From Bin55 sp963667455 (GTDB lineage: Bacteria; Pseudomonadota; Gammaproteobacteria; Pseudomonadales; Azotimanducaceae): DNA of 64,000 nucleotides. The number at the start of each line of letters is the position of its first letter. Position 1 is the first letter of the stretch. A model generated the notes under the pieces. It searched no databases. It was given only the letters and a program-made list of their open reading frames with translations, and was not told the origin of the DNA. The stretch lies in the NCBI GenBank assembly GCA_963667455.2, contig CAXXFR010000029.1, forward strand, positions 186,001-250,000. Direction: 5' to 3'. This document shows positions 9,675-19,419 of this stretch, in pieces. Both the position numbers and the translations under genes were made by a program.

Positions 9675-10394
9675 ATGCCAGTTGACTCAAGAGAATCCCA
9701 TCGGGACGATCTCTACAGCAAGAAGAAAGCGAAAGTTCCCGACTTCGAGTTCGACGAGAAGGTAGTCTCCGTCTTCTCCGACATGATTCAGCGGTCCATC
9801 CCCGGATACGAGACGATTGTTCATTTGTCCGGGATTCTTGCGTCCGAATACTTGACAGAAGGCTCGCGTTGCTACGACCTTGGATGCTCGATCGGCGCAA
9901 CCACAGCATCAATCCTGCGAGCTGTTGGGGACCTTCCCGTGACAATCGTCGGCGTGGACTCCTCGGCACCGATGATTCAGACCGCGCAAGCAACAATCAA
10001 GGATGGGCGAGTAGAGTTTGAATTAGCCGACATTTGCGGGTTTCCTCTTGAAACCGCACAAGTCGTTGTAATGAATTTCGTGCTTCAGTTCATCGATCCT
10101 GCTGAACGTCTGGATCTCCTAAAGCGAATCCGCAATTCGATGCAACCCAATGGTCTTCTGGTGCTATCGGAGAAAGTCCAGTCCACCGAGGAATGGGAGA
10201 ACGCTCACACGCTGTTCAAGAAATCTAATCAATACAGCGAATTGGAGATTGCTCAGAAACGACAAGCTCTCGAAAACGTCATGAAGATTGACAACATCGA
10301 CGTACATGGAGACCGCTTGCTTGCAGCAGGATTCAAACAACCGAGGTGCTGGTTCCAGTGCCTCAACTGGGCTTCGCTCATCGCCAATTCATGA
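9675..10394 (+). CDS. cmoA: carboxy-S-adenosyl-L-methionine synthase CmoA
   Basis: The 239-residue SAM-fold enzyme has 'FEFDEKVVSVFSDMIQRSIP' near the N-terminus, the SAM loop 'CYDLGCSIGATT', 'VVVMNFVLQFI' and the C-terminal 'CFQCLNWASLIA'-like ending, all CmoA features. It converts SAM plus prephenate to carboxy-SAM for wobble uridine 34 modification. The ATG at 9675 (MPVDSRESHRDDLYS) is preferred to the upstream TTG at 9636, which adds a leader not seen in the family. Its TGA overlaps the cmoB start as ATGA, so the two are translationally coupled. Confidence 0.95.
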   Translation: MPVDSRESHRDDLYSKKKAKVPDFEFDEKVVSVFSDMIQRSIPGYETIVHLSGILASEYLTEGSRCYDLGCSIGATTASILRAVGDLPVTIVGVDSSAPMIQTAQATIKDGRVEFELADICGFPLETAQVVVMNFVLQFIDPAERLDLLKRIRNSMQPNGLLVLSEKVQSTEEWENAHTLFKKSNQYSELEIAQKRQALENVMKIDNIDVHGDRLLAAGFKQPRCWFQCLNWASLIANS

Positions 10395-11350
10395 ACTTCG
10401 AGGAACAGCTACACCACAACTGGCAACGGCTTGGATTCCACAAGCGGCTCCGCGAATTCAACCACGGATCCCTCGTTGATTGGCTCAAATTGCTGAACGC
10501 TTTACCGTCGATCGACGAAGTACGGTCTCGAATTGGAAACACGGTTGTCGTTGACACAGTCCTAGACATCAACGCGAACCGTCAAGACAGCGTGCTGCGT
10601 GCGGTAGAGGCTCTTATTCCGTGGCGAAAGGGACCGTTCGATTTATTTGGAATCAACATTGATGCCGAGTGGAGGTCCGACTTGAAGTGGCTACGGGTCC
10701 GAGACCATCTCGACCTTAAGGAGAAGAACGTTCTTGATGTCGGATCCGGAAACGGCTACTTCGGTTTTCGGATGCTTGAAGCTGGGGCGACTACGGTGAC
10801 CGGCCTGGATTCGTCGTTGCTGGCTGTTTTGCAAGCTGCACTTATCAATCACTACACGCAACTATCCAATGTAGTACTACCCGTTCGATTTGGCTCTGAC
10901 GAGTGGGACCAAGAGTACGATGTCGTCTTCTCGATGGGTGTTGTCTACCACCAACGAAACCACGAAGAGCACATTCGAAGGCTTCTCGATGTTCTGCACA
11001 ACCGTGGAACTCTGGTTCTGGAGTCGATTGTTGCCGATCAACCCATTCTTCCCAAGAAGCGTTACGCTCGAATGAGAAACGTTTGGTGCATTCCGAGCAC
11101 TGAAGGTTTGCACAAGCAACTTAAGCAAGCCGGGATGAAGAACGTGCGAACATTGGATGTCTCGATCACCACGCCTGAAGAGCAACGACAGTCGCGCTAC
11201 ATGCCATTCGAATCGCTCACGCAAGCGTTGGATCAAGAAAATCCTGCACTGACCGTTGAAGGTCTTCCGGCTCCTAAACGCGCCGTGATCATTGCGGAAA
11301 AAACGCTAGCGACTCGAACCAGGGCAACTGAAACGCAACCAACACAGTAG
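10391..11350 (+). CDS. cmoB: tRNA U34 carboxymethyltransferase CmoB
   Basis: The 319-residue product contains 'WRKGPFDLFGINIDAEWRSD', the SAM-binding loop 'VLDVGSGNGYFGFRML' at about residues 112-127, 'DVVFSMGVVYHQRNHEEH' and 'RYARMRNVW', all hallmarks of CmoB. It transfers the carboxymethyl group of Cx-SAM made by CmoA to 5-hydroxyuridine 34, giving cmo5U in several tRNAs. The ATG at 10391 overlaps the cmoA stop codon (ATGA). The longer in-frame start at 10346 lies inside cmoA and adds no family sequence. The last ~15 residues (TRTRATETQPTQ) are an unconserved tail. Confidence 0.95.
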   Translation: MNFEEQLHHNWQRLGFHKRLREFNHGSLVDWLKLLNALPSIDEVRSRIGNTVVVDTVLDINANRQDSVLRAVEALIPWRKGPFDLFGINIDAEWRSDLKWLRVRDHLDLKEKNVLDVGSGNGYFGFRMLEAGATTVTGLDSSLLAVLQAALINHYTQLSNVVLPVRFGSDEWDQEYDVVFSMGVVYHQRNHEEHIRRLLDVLHNRGTLVLESIVADQPILPKKRYARMRNVWCIPSTEGLHKQLKQAGMKNVRTLDVSITTPEEQRQSRYMPFESLTQALDQENPALTVEGLPAPKRAVIIAEKTLATRTRATETQPTQ

Positions 11351-11571
11351 TAAATGCTCTATTGTTGACTTGGCAAGATTCAATTCTCTTGCATCCAGTG
11401 GAATCGAAGCCCAGCGTCCCGTTTCCGCACATCGAGAACCTTTGAAGTCTGCCTCGTTCACGGGGTTCGTCGAGTGAGACTCCACTCCCAGGAAATCAAA
11501 GAACGCAGTGGACTGTCTGTACGCAATTTCCCCAGTTTGCCAGTTCGAAGCCTAGGGTGTATGCTGTGCAC

Positions 11572-12057
11572 ATGCCCCTTTACACCATAGACACTGCCGC
11601 GGCGATCAAGCGATTGCGGGACGCGAAGTGCGACTACGCTCTTGCCGAGGCCATTGTGTCCATCGTGCGGGAAACTCAAGAGCCGCTCGCGTCGAAATCC
11701 GATCTTGACCTCATGGAAGCCAAGCTGACCGGACACGTGGATTCGCTCGAGACCAAGCTGACCGGGCGCATGGACGGCATCGAAGTCAAGATGGACGCCC
11801 TCGACAGCAACCTCAGCGGGCGCATGGACGGCATCGAAGTCAAGATGGACGCCCTCGACAAAAACCTCAGCGGGCGCATGGACGGCATTGAAGTCAAGAT
11901 GGATGCCCATGCAACGAAGCAGAACGCTCGCTCGGACGGTATCGAAGCCAATATGAAGTCCATGGAGAACCGGATGAAGATTTGGATTTTGGTGGCCTTC
12001 GTGCTGGTAGTTGGAGCTCTCCAAGGGATTCAGTACTTCTTGATGAACGGGTTGTAG
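11572..12057 (+). CDS. DUF1640-like coiled-coil protein with C-terminal membrane helix
   Basis: The 161-residue product begins 'MPLYTIDTAAAIKRLRDAKC' then 'ALAEAIVSIVRE', resembling the N-terminus of DUF1640/CCDC90-type proteins. A long coiled coil follows, then one hydrophobic segment (IWILVAFVLVVGALQGIQYF) at the very C-terminus, so it is probably a C-terminally anchored inner-membrane protein. The middle consists of an 18-residue unit RMDGIEVKMDALDSNLSG repeated almost exactly. ATG 11572 is chosen over GTG 11557 and GTG 11566 because the family motif starts there. Function unknown. Confidence 0.72.
   Translation: MPLYTIDTAAAIKRLRDAKCDYALAEAIVSIVRETQEPLASKSDLDLMEAKLTGHVDSLETKLTGRMDGIEVKMDALDSNLSGRMDGIEVKMDALDKNLSGRMDGIEVKMDAHATKQNARSDGIEANMKSMENRMKIWILVAFVLVVGALQGIQYFLMNGL
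11767..11910 (+). repeat. 54-bp tandem repeat inside the coiled-coil gene
   Basis: Two full copies, 11767-11820 and 11821-11874, differ only at the SNL/KNL codon; a third, shorter copy starts at 11875 and decays after about 36 bases. The unit encodes 18 residues. Near-identity at DNA level points to recent duplication, so copy number may vary between strains. Confidence 0.9.
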
Positions 12058-12415
12058 AGCATCGCTAGCATTGCGACCTATGAGTCGTTCACATGCCCAT
12101 TCGACAGCGTGCATCGAGCGTCTGCGTTCGCAGAATTTGCACACGCCAGACAGTCTGAACCGACCAAAGAGATCCAACGGCTCCATTCAATGAGTGCCGA
12201 GTCGGGCCAACGCCGGTCCCCCTCTATTGTCCCCGGCCAGGGTTGACCGGCAAGAATGCGTGATTCGGACTCTCGCGCATTAGGAGGATCGTCGTTGTTG
12301 CACTTGGGGTGAGTAAGTGTGCAATTGCCCTAGGTCAAGAAACTTGGCACAAACTAACTGAGTTTCCTCTCACTTAGAATGAGCGACTCGTCCACCCCTG
12401 CAATTCTCCTAGCTC
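12058..12415. other. intergenic, 358 bp, no gene seen
   Basis: I find no coding frame I would support here. The minus-strand open frame that crosses it is mainly the antisense of the repeat gene. AGGAG lies near 12282 without a convincing start. It probably holds the promoter of the next gene. Confidence 0.4.
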
Positions 12416-12805
12416 ATGGCGAGTACATTCGGACTTCGATTGTTCCGATTTCGGCGCAGAACAGCACTGATAACGGAACTCTACGAGATATTCGTGGACT
12501 CTCCCAAGCGATTGCTCCACCCAATTGAGATTTCTCGCGAATGCGGCCTCCACATGCTCGATGTAATCGATGTAATGGACCGAGTGCCAGAGATCTTTCT
12601 ACGAGTACCTTCGACCGGTGAAACAACCACGAGCTACGGCTTACGGCCGTCAATCAATGCCATGTCAAGAGAAGAAGTGCTTCGACTGATCAACCGACAG
12701 GCAAGAATCGAGAATTTCATGTTCTATGCTGTGATCATTGTCGTGTTGAATGCTTTGTTCGTGGTCGCCATAGCAACCATCCCGTACCTAGGCACATTGT
12801 TTTGA
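12416..12805 (+). CDS. small protein with one C-terminal membrane helix, unknown function
   Basis: The 129-residue product has a basic N-terminus (LRLFRFRRRTALITELYEIF), a soluble middle (HPIEISRECGLHMLDVIDVM) and one long hydrophobic segment near the C-terminus (FYAVIIVVLNALFVVAIATI). I do not recognise a family. Codon use looks like the surrounding genes, and the frame runs the same way as the acyl-CoA dehydrogenase gene 18 bases downstream, so they may be co-transcribed. ATG is at 12416. Confidence 0.6.
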   Translation: MASTFGLRLFRFRRRTALITELYEIFVDSPKRLLHPIEISRECGLHMLDVIDVMDRVPEIFLRVPSTGETTTSYGLRPSINAMSREEVLRLINRQARIENFMFYAVIIVVLNALFVVAIATIPYLGTLF

Positions 12806-12823
12806 AACTGAAGTACGTCAATC

Positions 12824-13978
12824 GTGAGCAAGCAGGTCACTAGACACGATTCTGACCCGAATCTGCCCGAGTTCCTGGAACCGAAAAACCGGAAGTTTTA
12901 TGAGACGGTGGTTGCGTTGTGCCAGGACATCGAAAACGTCGTCGCGGAGAACCTCTCTCCTGAAGATCAAACCGGGAAGATTCGAGAACTCTCCCAAACT
13001 GCCGGAGTATGGTCGTTCAATCATCCGCCAGACTTGGGTGGCAGAGACGACCCCAAACTAGTAGAGCTCGTTGTTCTCTACGAAACTCTCGCAAGCCGCA
13101 ATCTACTTCGAGTCAATGGAGTGTTCGGCCCGAGCCCCGGGATACTCGCCAACGTCGGCGAACCATTGCGCTCAAACTACCTGGCACCGCTCCTTCAGGG
13201 AAACAGGGTCTCGGCCTTTGGATTTACCGAACCCGATGACGCAAAGAGTTCCACCAGTGCGGTCCTTCAAGAGGATTACCTCATCGTAAACGGGCAAAAA
13301 TCCTACGTGACAGGTGGGCAGACAGCCGACTTTATCAATACGCTCGTGCATGTTCAGGACTTCGGGCCAAGCGTCGTCGTAATTGATCGTGAGGCTGAAG
13401 GGGTGTCGATCAAACGCGTCTTTGGGTCATCGGATGGCAGCCGTCATGCGTACATGAAATTTAAAGATGTTCGAGTGCCAGTTTCCCACGTCGTAGGAGG
13501 TCTGGGCGAAGGAATGCCCCGAGCCCTCGACCAGATTACAGACGTTCGACTCATGCTTGCGGCACAGAGTGCCGGACTTGCACGCTGGGTCATCGATTAC
13601 GTAACCGAGCACATTACCGCGCCCCACCGGAGCGGGTCGCCCTTATCAACCCGCGAAGGTGTCCGATTGCGCTATGCGGACATGCGCATAGAAGCATTCG
13701 CCGTCCGGAGCATGGTATATCGCACAGCACGTCTCGGAGACGCAGGAGAGAACATCGTCAATGAGGTCATTGCCAGCAAGGTCTTTGCGACCGAGGCGAT
13801 TGGCCGAATCGTCGATGCCGCGATTCAGTTGGTTGGCGGCAACGCGTTGCGCACTGGACATCCCTTGTTGAACATTCAGCAACTGGTCCGTTCTTGGAGA
13901 CTCGCTGAGGGAGCCAGCGACATTCTTCGATTAAATCTCGCTCGAGGAAGGCTCGATCTTGGCAAAGGCAGAATCTGA
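12824..13978 (+). CDS. acyl-CoA dehydrogenase family protein
   Basis: The 384-residue flavoprotein has the usual acyl-CoA dehydrogenase length and order: an N-terminal alpha domain, 'SAFGFTEPDDAKSSTSAV' (the FAD/substrate loop, canonical form A-x-TEP), 'IVNGQKSYVTGGQTADF', a beta domain with 'VRVPVSHVVGGLGEGM', and a C-terminal helical domain ending 'LAEGASDILRLNLARG'. E362 in that last motif sits where catalytic or structural glutamates occur in the family. It oxidises an acyl-CoA thioester at the alpha-beta bond with FAD and passes electrons to ETF. The exact acyl chain cannot be read. The start is GTG at 12824. It ends six bases from the convergent smrA gene. Confidence 0.88.
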   Translation: MSKQVTRHDSDPNLPEFLEPKNRKFYETVVALCQDIENVVAENLSPEDQTGKIRELSQTAGVWSFNHPPDLGGRDDPKLVELVVLYETLASRNLLRVNGVFGPSPGILANVGEPLRSNYLAPLLQGNRVSAFGFTEPDDAKSSTSAVLQEDYLIVNGQKSYVTGGQTADFINTLVHVQDFGPSVVVIDREAEGVSIKRVFGSSDGSRHAYMKFKDVRVPVSHVVGGLGEGMPRALDQITDVRLMLAAQSAGLARWVIDYVTEHITAPHRSGSPLSTREGVRLRYADMRIEAFAVRSMVYRTARLGDAGENIVNEVIASKVFATEAIGRIVDAAIQLVGGNALRTGHPLLNIQQLVRSWRLAEGASDILRLNLARGRLDLGKGRI

Positions 13979-13984
13979 AGTCGA

Positions 13985-14551
13985 TTAGCGCTGAAAGCGC
14001 TCCCGATTCTCCAACTTCGCCTTGTGGCTCTTGCGGATCTTCACAAGAACTGCCCCGGTTCCTCCTAGGTTCGACGGTGCGGTCGAATACGCAATGACGT
14101 TCTCGTGCTGTCGAAGCCAGTGAACAACATGGCTCTTCATTTGAGCCTGTGGTTTGCCTTTTAATCCACGACCATGGGATATGAGAGCGCATCGAATGTC
14201 GCTATCGATGCACCGCTGAATTAGCTTCGCAACCAGATCCCGAGCTTGGTTGATCCGCACACGGTGCAGATCCAGGCGAGCTTCGATGTAGTACTTTCCC
14301 GCTTGAAAATGAGCGAATACTCCTGGCTGAATGCCGTCGAGTTTCCACTCGACGAAGTCATCTGGTTGCAACAGGCGTACATTGTGGTCTGAGAGCTGAT
14401 CCTGAACTTCACCCTCGTTGAAGTGTTCAGCTTGAGGGCGTCGATGCGACTTGTCGATCGATCTGAGATCCGACGGCTTGTTTCTAGCTCTCGAGGGCGT
14501 TTGCAACGGCTGTACGCCGCCCATCGCTTTCTCAAAATCGGAATTGCTCAT
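13985..14551 (-). CDS. smrA: Smr-domain protein, YdaL/SmrA type
   Basis: The 188-residue protein has a charged N-terminal extension and a C-terminal Smr domain: 'LDLHRVRINQARDLVA' at about 93-108, 'ALISHGRGLKGKP' and 'NLGGTGAVLVKI'. LDLH and the HGRG loop are the signature of the MutS2-related Smr fold, a nuclease-like RNA or DNA binding domain. Stand-alone YdaL proteins show endonuclease activity in vitro; the cellular role is unclear. The start ATG at 14551 begins MSNSDFEKAMGG. Confidence 0.9.
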   Translation of the reverse strand: MSNSDFEKAMGGVQPLQTPSRARNKPSDLRSIDKSHRRPQAEHFNEGEVQDQLSDHNVRLLQPDDFVEWKLDGIQPGVFAHFQAGKYYIEARLDLHRVRINQARDLVAKLIQRCIDSDIRCALISHGRGLKGKPQAQMKSHVVHWLRQHENVIAYSTAPSNLGGTGAVLVKIRKSHKAKLENRERFQR

Positions 14552-14998
14552 GGGAATCTCGATGAAAGTCGGGGCGATCCGTACAGTCTTGGCACCCTAG
14601 CTTGTTAGAAATCTTCAGTGCTTATTATCAACAACATACACACCGACTTGCTCCGTTGCTAGAAGTTTCGAGTCGAGTGAGGTAGCCATTTCTCGAGCCT
14701 CGGAGTGCGAACCACGACTCGATTCATTCAGCCACGTTTCGGACATCTGGGAACAGTCGACCGGATTCCCTCTCCTCAACTGTAATTGTCACCGCTGGGC
14801 GACGAGTCAAGAACGCTACGCCAATCCACCTGTCCGAAGCCAAGAACCTTAATCGCATAAAATCCACTCCGTGCTCCCAGGATTCACCGCACAAGCTCGC
14901 AGACGTTGTGTATCGCTTAAGACTTGCCCTAGGACAGGGCAAGATCGCATTCACGCTGCACTAAGACTCAATTTCTTCAACCATCGAGCACAAGCCCT
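14552..14998. other. intergenic, 447 bp, divergent promoter region
   Basis: The gap lies between divergent smrA and RND pair 1, so it should hold both promoters. A 76-codon minus-strand frame at 14724-14954 ends in RNVAE but has no recognisable family or ribosome site; I do not call it. Confidence 0.4.
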
Positions 14999-16168
14999 AT
15001 GAAGAGAATCCTGCTTGGGTTTCTCAAAGTCCTCATTCCGGTCTCAATTCTTGTAGCTGGCTACTTTGCCTTCAGGTGGCTGAATACCCAGCAACCAGAG
15101 TTCACGCCTGCTCCCGTTGAAGCGCCATCTTTCTTGGTCGGTGTGGAGATTGCAGAACGTAGCCCAGTCCGTTTCGAAGTTCACTCTCAGGGCACCGTGT
15201 CTCCCAGAACTTCAACCATGTTGGTTTCAGAGGTTAGCGGTCAGATCAAAGGGGTAATGCCCTCCTTTGTGGTCGGAGGGTTTTTCCAGCAAGGTGACGA
15301 ACTGCTCAACATCGATCCTCGCAACTACGAAACCTCCCTAGCTCGCGCAAAGCTGAATCTCGCACGTGCCAGAACCAGGGTGGAAACGGAGAGTGCACTG
15401 ACCGGCTATGCACTCGATGACTGGAAGCGCTTGCGAGAACTAGACTCCTCGACGGCCATTCCCTCAGAACTGGCTTTGCGAAAGCCACAGCTTCAAGAGG
15501 TTCTTGCTGAGTACGATGCCGCGGAAGCGGAACTGAAGAAAGCCAATGAAGATCTGATTCGCACGACGATTCGAGCACCCTACGACGGAATGATTCTTCG
15601 CAAACATGTCGACAAGGGCCAGTTCGTCAACGCTGGTTCCCAACTCGCACAGTCCGTTGCCGTCGACTTCGCAGAAGTCCGTTTGCCCATAGTGCTCGCT
15701 GACCTACGCTACATTGAACTACCGCGAGGAACCAATGGAACTCCAATTCCTGTTGTCCTGGAGTCTGAGATCGGAGGAGAAGAGCTGAAATGGACTGCAG
15801 AAATCGTTCGCACTGAAGGAGTCATTGACGAACAGAGTCGAGTCATACATGCAGTAGCTCAGGTTTCGGATCCTTACGACATTGCCAACGGAGGAGAGAA
15901 CATCTTGCGGTTTGGCACCTACGTACACGCAAGGATTCAAGGTAACGAAGGGGGCAACCTGTTTGTTGTGCCTCGTCACGCCGTCCATAAGGGTACGACG
16001 ATGTGGATTGTCGCAGAAGACGACACCATACAACCCCGTGAAGTAACCATCGTTCGATCGGACGAAGACTACTCCTATATCTCCAACGGAATCAACGATG
16101 GCGATGTCTACTGTGTGACACCCATCGACCGGCCACTACCAGGAATGAAGGTACGCATCAGTGGATGA
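14999..16168 (+). CDS. RND efflux periplasmic adaptor subunit (pair 1)
   Basis: The 389-residue membrane-fusion protein has an N-terminal signal/anchor helix (ILLGFLKVLIPVSILVAGYF), a biotinyl-lipoyl half-motif ('SQGTVSPRTSTMLVSEVSGQ'), an alpha-hairpin rich in Ala, Arg and Glu, the second half 'TIRAPYDGMILRKHVDKGQF', and a beta-barrel plus membrane-proximal domain. It links the RND pump to an outer-membrane channel across the periplasm. Its 3' end overlaps the pump gene by eight bases, so the two are co-translated. No TolC-type channel gene is in the window. ATG is at 14999. Confidence 0.92.
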   Translation: MKRILLGFLKVLIPVSILVAGYFAFRWLNTQQPEFTPAPVEAPSFLVGVEIAERSPVRFEVHSQGTVSPRTSTMLVSEVSGQIKGVMPSFVVGGFFQQGDELLNIDPRNYETSLARAKLNLARARTRVETESALTGYALDDWKRLRELDSSTAIPSELALRKPQLQEVLAEYDAAEAELKKANEDLIRTTIRAPYDGMILRKHVDKGQFVNAGSQLAQSVAVDFAEVRLPIVLADLRYIELPRGTNGTPIPVVLESEIGGEELKWTAEIVRTEGVIDEQSRVIHAVAQVSDPYDIANGGENILRFGTYVHARIQGNEGGNLFVVPRHAVHKGTTMWIVAEDDTIQPREVTIVRSDEDYSYISNGINDGDVYCVTPIDRPLPGMKVRISG

Positions 16169-19100
16169 CTTGAAGAATCCGCCAAGTGCGGGTGGTACTG
16201 ACCCTAGCGACCTGACTCCAACCGGAGGCTCGCTGACGAGAGCGATGCCCTATCCCACCTCCGAGAAACAAGACGGCGGCGGAATCATTGGTTGGTTTGC
16301 ACGCAATCACGTTGCTGCCAATCTTCTCATGTTCGCGATCATCTGCGGTGGGCTGTACGTCCTCTTCAATCACTTGAAGAAGGAGATCATGCCGTCAGCC
16401 CCACAACACCAGATTCAGGTCTACGTGCCTTTCCGAGGTGGAACTCCCGAGGAAGTCGAGGAAGGAATTCTCATTAAGGTCGAGGAAGCTGTACAGTCGG
16501 TAGAGGGCATCGAGAACCGTTATTCCGAAGCACGCGAAGGATCGGGTTCGATCCGACTCGAAGTCACGATAGGTTACGACCTCAACGATGTCCTCAACGA
16601 GGTCAAGTCGGCTGTCGACTCGATCTCAAACTTTCCGAGTGAATCTGAAAGACCGGTCATTCGACAGTACCAAGGATTTAGCCCGGGAGTTATGAATGTT
16701 CAAATCTACGGCGACGTGGACAGCCAAACGCTACGGGATATCGCAGAGGAAGTTCGCAATGAGATTCTTGAACTCGATGAAGTCTCACAAGCCGATCTGC
16801 AAGGCGCAACAGGGTCCGAAATAAGCATTGAGGTTCCGCAGGCGAATCTTCAACGCTACGGTCTCACTCTCGGGCAAGTTGCGCAGGCGATTCGCCAATG
16901 GTCGGTGGATGTTCCTGGAGGAGGAATCCGAACGGAAGGCGGTTACGTGCGTGTTCGTGCTAAAGGACAGGCATACACCGGCGAGGAGTTCAAAGAGGTC
17001 ACGTTAATGGCGCAATCCGACGGTCGGCTGGTTCGACTGGGGGATATCGCCAACATCATCGACGGCTACTCCGAGTTCAGCTTCGTTGCACTGTTCAACG
17101 GCAAACCGTCAATCGGCATCGGCATCGACGCTCGAGATCGAGAGGATTCGCTCAAAATCGCTCAGGCAGTGCGACGCTACGTGGCCGAGCGCAAACAGAC
17201 TCTTCCACCATCCGTCCAACTCGACACGTTTGCCGATGCGACCTACTACTTGGACGATCGTCTCAACATGATGTTGAAGAACATCTTGCTTGGCGCTTTG
17301 CTGGTGTTCCTGCTCTTGGGTTTGTTCCTGCATCTCAAGATTGCCTTCTGGGTCTGTGTCGGTCTACCCGTTGCCTTCCTTGGAGCAATATTGCTCATGC
17401 CAATCCCTGAGCTGTCTCTCAACATGCTCAGCCTTTTTGGATTCATCCTAGTAATTGGCATTGTGGTCGACGATGCAATCATCATTGGCGAGGCGGCGTA
17501 CTCGGAGACCGAAGTCTACGGCTACAACACGGAAAACATCGTGCGTGGAGCTCGTCGTGTGGCCGTACCAGCGACATTCGGAGTTCTAACTACCGTTGCT
17601 GCTTTTGCACCGCTCCTACTGGCAACTGGCCAGGCCGCAGTGATGTTCGGAGCGATCGTCTGGGTCGTCATTCTGTGTCTGATCTTCTCGTTGATCGAAT
17701 CCAAGCTGATCCTACCTTCCCACTTGGCGTTGATGAAGTCTTCCCACAAGAAGAAGCGAGGACCAGCCGATTGGATGGACTTGGGACTCAAGTGGTTCAT
17801 TGCACGAATCTACGTTCCGTTCCTTCGGTGGGCGGTGAAACACCGTTATGCGACAACGGCAGTTTTCTTGGCGATCCTGATGATTACGGTCGGCTACTAC
17901 AACAGTCCCTTCATGAAGAAGGAGTTCTTTCCCTCGTTTGAGAACGACTTTATGTCTGTCGACGTGACGATCATGGAGGGGTTGCCGGAGGGCATGATCG
18001 TCGATGTGATTGAGCAGATCACTGAAACCATGCATGATTTGAACGCGGCAGTCATGTCGGAAACTGGCGCGGATGAAGAGCCCATCAAGCATGTTTTTGC
18101 TTGGACCAACGGCGAGACTTCCGGTCGTCTCATGGCTGAGCTCGCCAAACCTGACAATCGCACATTGACTCCGACGCAAATTGCTAATCGATGGAGAGCA
18201 ATGGTTGGAGAGATCGCAGGAACGCGTGAGATGACGTTCAACTCACAACAACGCTTCTATAGCGGATCTCCAATCGACTTCGACTTGACTGGCAAGAACT
18301 CTCGAGAACTTGACGCAGCCGCCGAAGAACTCGCCGAGCACATCGCCACCTTCGACGGCGTGTTCGAAGTGCGTACACCCATCAGCACCGGACCTGATGA
18401 AATCAAGCTACGGGTGAAACCAGAAGGAGTCAACGCCAATTTGACACTGAGCGGTCTTGCCCGCCAAGTGCGCGAGGCGTTTCTCGGCGTGGAGGCGCAA
18501 CGGATCCAACGAGACGAACAGGAATTCCGTGTCATCGTGCGTTACCCGAGAGCGGAGCGCCAATCCATCGGAAACCTCGAACACATGATGATCCGTCTAC
18601 CCGACGGAACCACGACGCACTTTCACTCGGTAGCCGAATACTCCATCGAACCAGGTTACGGCTCAATAAGGAGAGTTAACGGCAAACGAACGGTTTCGGT
18701 AACCGCAGACGCCGATCTCGGAGTAGTCAGCCCAAGCTCGGTCATGGAAGACGTCGGACAAAATTTCGTGCCGAGTCTGATCGCTAAGTATCCGAGTGTT
18801 TCCGTCGAAGCCTCAGGTGCTTCGCAACAACAAATGGTTGCTACGCAAGACTTGGGCATCGCCTTGCTGATCGCTTTGGTTTCGATCTACGCTTTGATGG
18901 CGATTCCTTTGAAGTCGTACTTGCAACCCCTCGTAATCATGGCTGTGATTCCATTCGGCTTGATAGGAGCCGTCGTGGGGCACGTAATACTCGACATCCA
19001 CTTCAACATGACCTCGATCTTCGGATGTGTGGCCCTCACGGGAGTGGTTGTCAATGACAGTCTGATTCTCGTGCACTTTGTCAATCGGAAGCGCAGAGAT

Positions 19101-19415
19101 GAAGGTGCATCGCTTCTCGAGGCGATATTGAGTTCCGGCAAGGCAAGACTACGTGCGATTCTGCTGACGTCGCTGACAACTTTCTTCGGACTCGCACCGA
19201 TTCTTCTGGAGACTTCCCTACAAGCCCAGATCGTGATACCGATGGCCGTTTCGTTGGCCTTTGGGATCATTTTCGCGACGGTCATTACTCTCATTCTCAT
19301 TCCTTGTCTGCTGAGAATTGGTGGGGATCTGACTCGAGTTCGAGACGCCGACAAGATCGTTGATGAGTCTTTCTCACTGACAGACCCGGTTGTTCCCATA
19401 CCGACAGGGAGCTGA
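16161..19415 (+). CDS. RND efflux permease (pair 1)
   Basis: The 1084-residue inner-membrane antiporter has the typical RND plan: an N-terminal helix with 'VAANLLMFAIICGGLYV', two large periplasmic loops (about 70-340 and 600-880) and two sets of transmembrane helices. The TM4 proton-relay pair is in 'VIGIVVDDAIIIGEAAY', and TM10 has 'VVNDSLILVHFVNRKRR'. Drug, dye, fatty acid or metabolite export driven by protons is the family role; substrate cannot be inferred. The first ~40 residues are a hydrophilic extension (NPPSAGGTDPSDLTPTGG). The start is GTG 16161 inside the adaptor gene. Confidence 0.93.
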   Translation: MDDLKNPPSAGGTDPSDLTPTGGSLTRAMPYPTSEKQDGGGIIGWFARNHVAANLLMFAIICGGLYVLFNHLKKEIMPSAPQHQIQVYVPFRGGTPEEVEEGILIKVEEAVQSVEGIENRYSEAREGSGSIRLEVTIGYDLNDVLNEVKSAVDSISNFPSESERPVIRQYQGFSPGVMNVQIYGDVDSQTLRDIAEEVRNEILELDEVSQADLQGATGSEISIEVPQANLQRYGLTLGQVAQAIRQWSVDVPGGGIRTEGGYVRVRAKGQAYTGEEFKEVTLMAQSDGRLVRLGDIANIIDGYSEFSFVALFNGKPSIGIGIDARDREDSLKIAQAVRRYVAERKQTLPPSVQLDTFADATYYLDDRLNMMLKNILLGALLVFLLLGLFLHLKIAFWVCVGLPVAFLGAILLMPIPELSLNMLSLFGFILVIGIVVDDAIIIGEAAYSETEVYGYNTENIVRGARRVAVPATFGVLTTVAAFAPLLLATGQAAVMFGAIVWVVILCLIFSLIESKLILPSHLALMKSSHKKKRGPADWMDLGLKWFIARIYVPFLRWAVKHRYATTAVFLAILMITVGYYNSPFMKKEFFPSFENDFMSVDVTIMEGLPEGMIVDVIEQITETMHDLNAAVMSETGADEEPIKHVFAWTNGETSGRLMAELAKPDNRTLTPTQIANRWRAMVGEIAGTREMTFNSQQRFYSGSPIDFDLTGKNSRELDAAAEELAEHIATFDGVFEVRTPISTGPDEIKLRVKPEGVNANLTLSGLARQVREAFLGVEAQRIQRDEQEFRVIVRYPRAERQSIGNLEHMMIRLPDGTTTHFHSVAEYSIEPGYGSIRRVNGKRTVSVTADADLGVVSPSSVMEDVGQNFVPSLIAKYPSVSVEASGASQQQMVATQDLGIALLIALVSIYALMAIPLKSYLQPLVIMAVIPFGLIGAVVGHVILDIHFNMTSIFGCVALTGVVVNDSLILVHFVNRKRRDEGASLLEAILSSGKARLRAILLTSLTTFFGLAPILLETSLQAQIVIPMAVSLAFGIIFATVITLILIPCLLRIGGDLTRVRDADKIVDESFSLTDPVVPIPTGS

Positions 19416-19419
19416 TTCA

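Noticed and set aside
11458..12186. 242-codon minus-strand frame with repeats
   Set aside because: Its repeats (VHLDFDAVHAP-like) are just the antisense of the 54-bp repeats in the coiled-coil gene.
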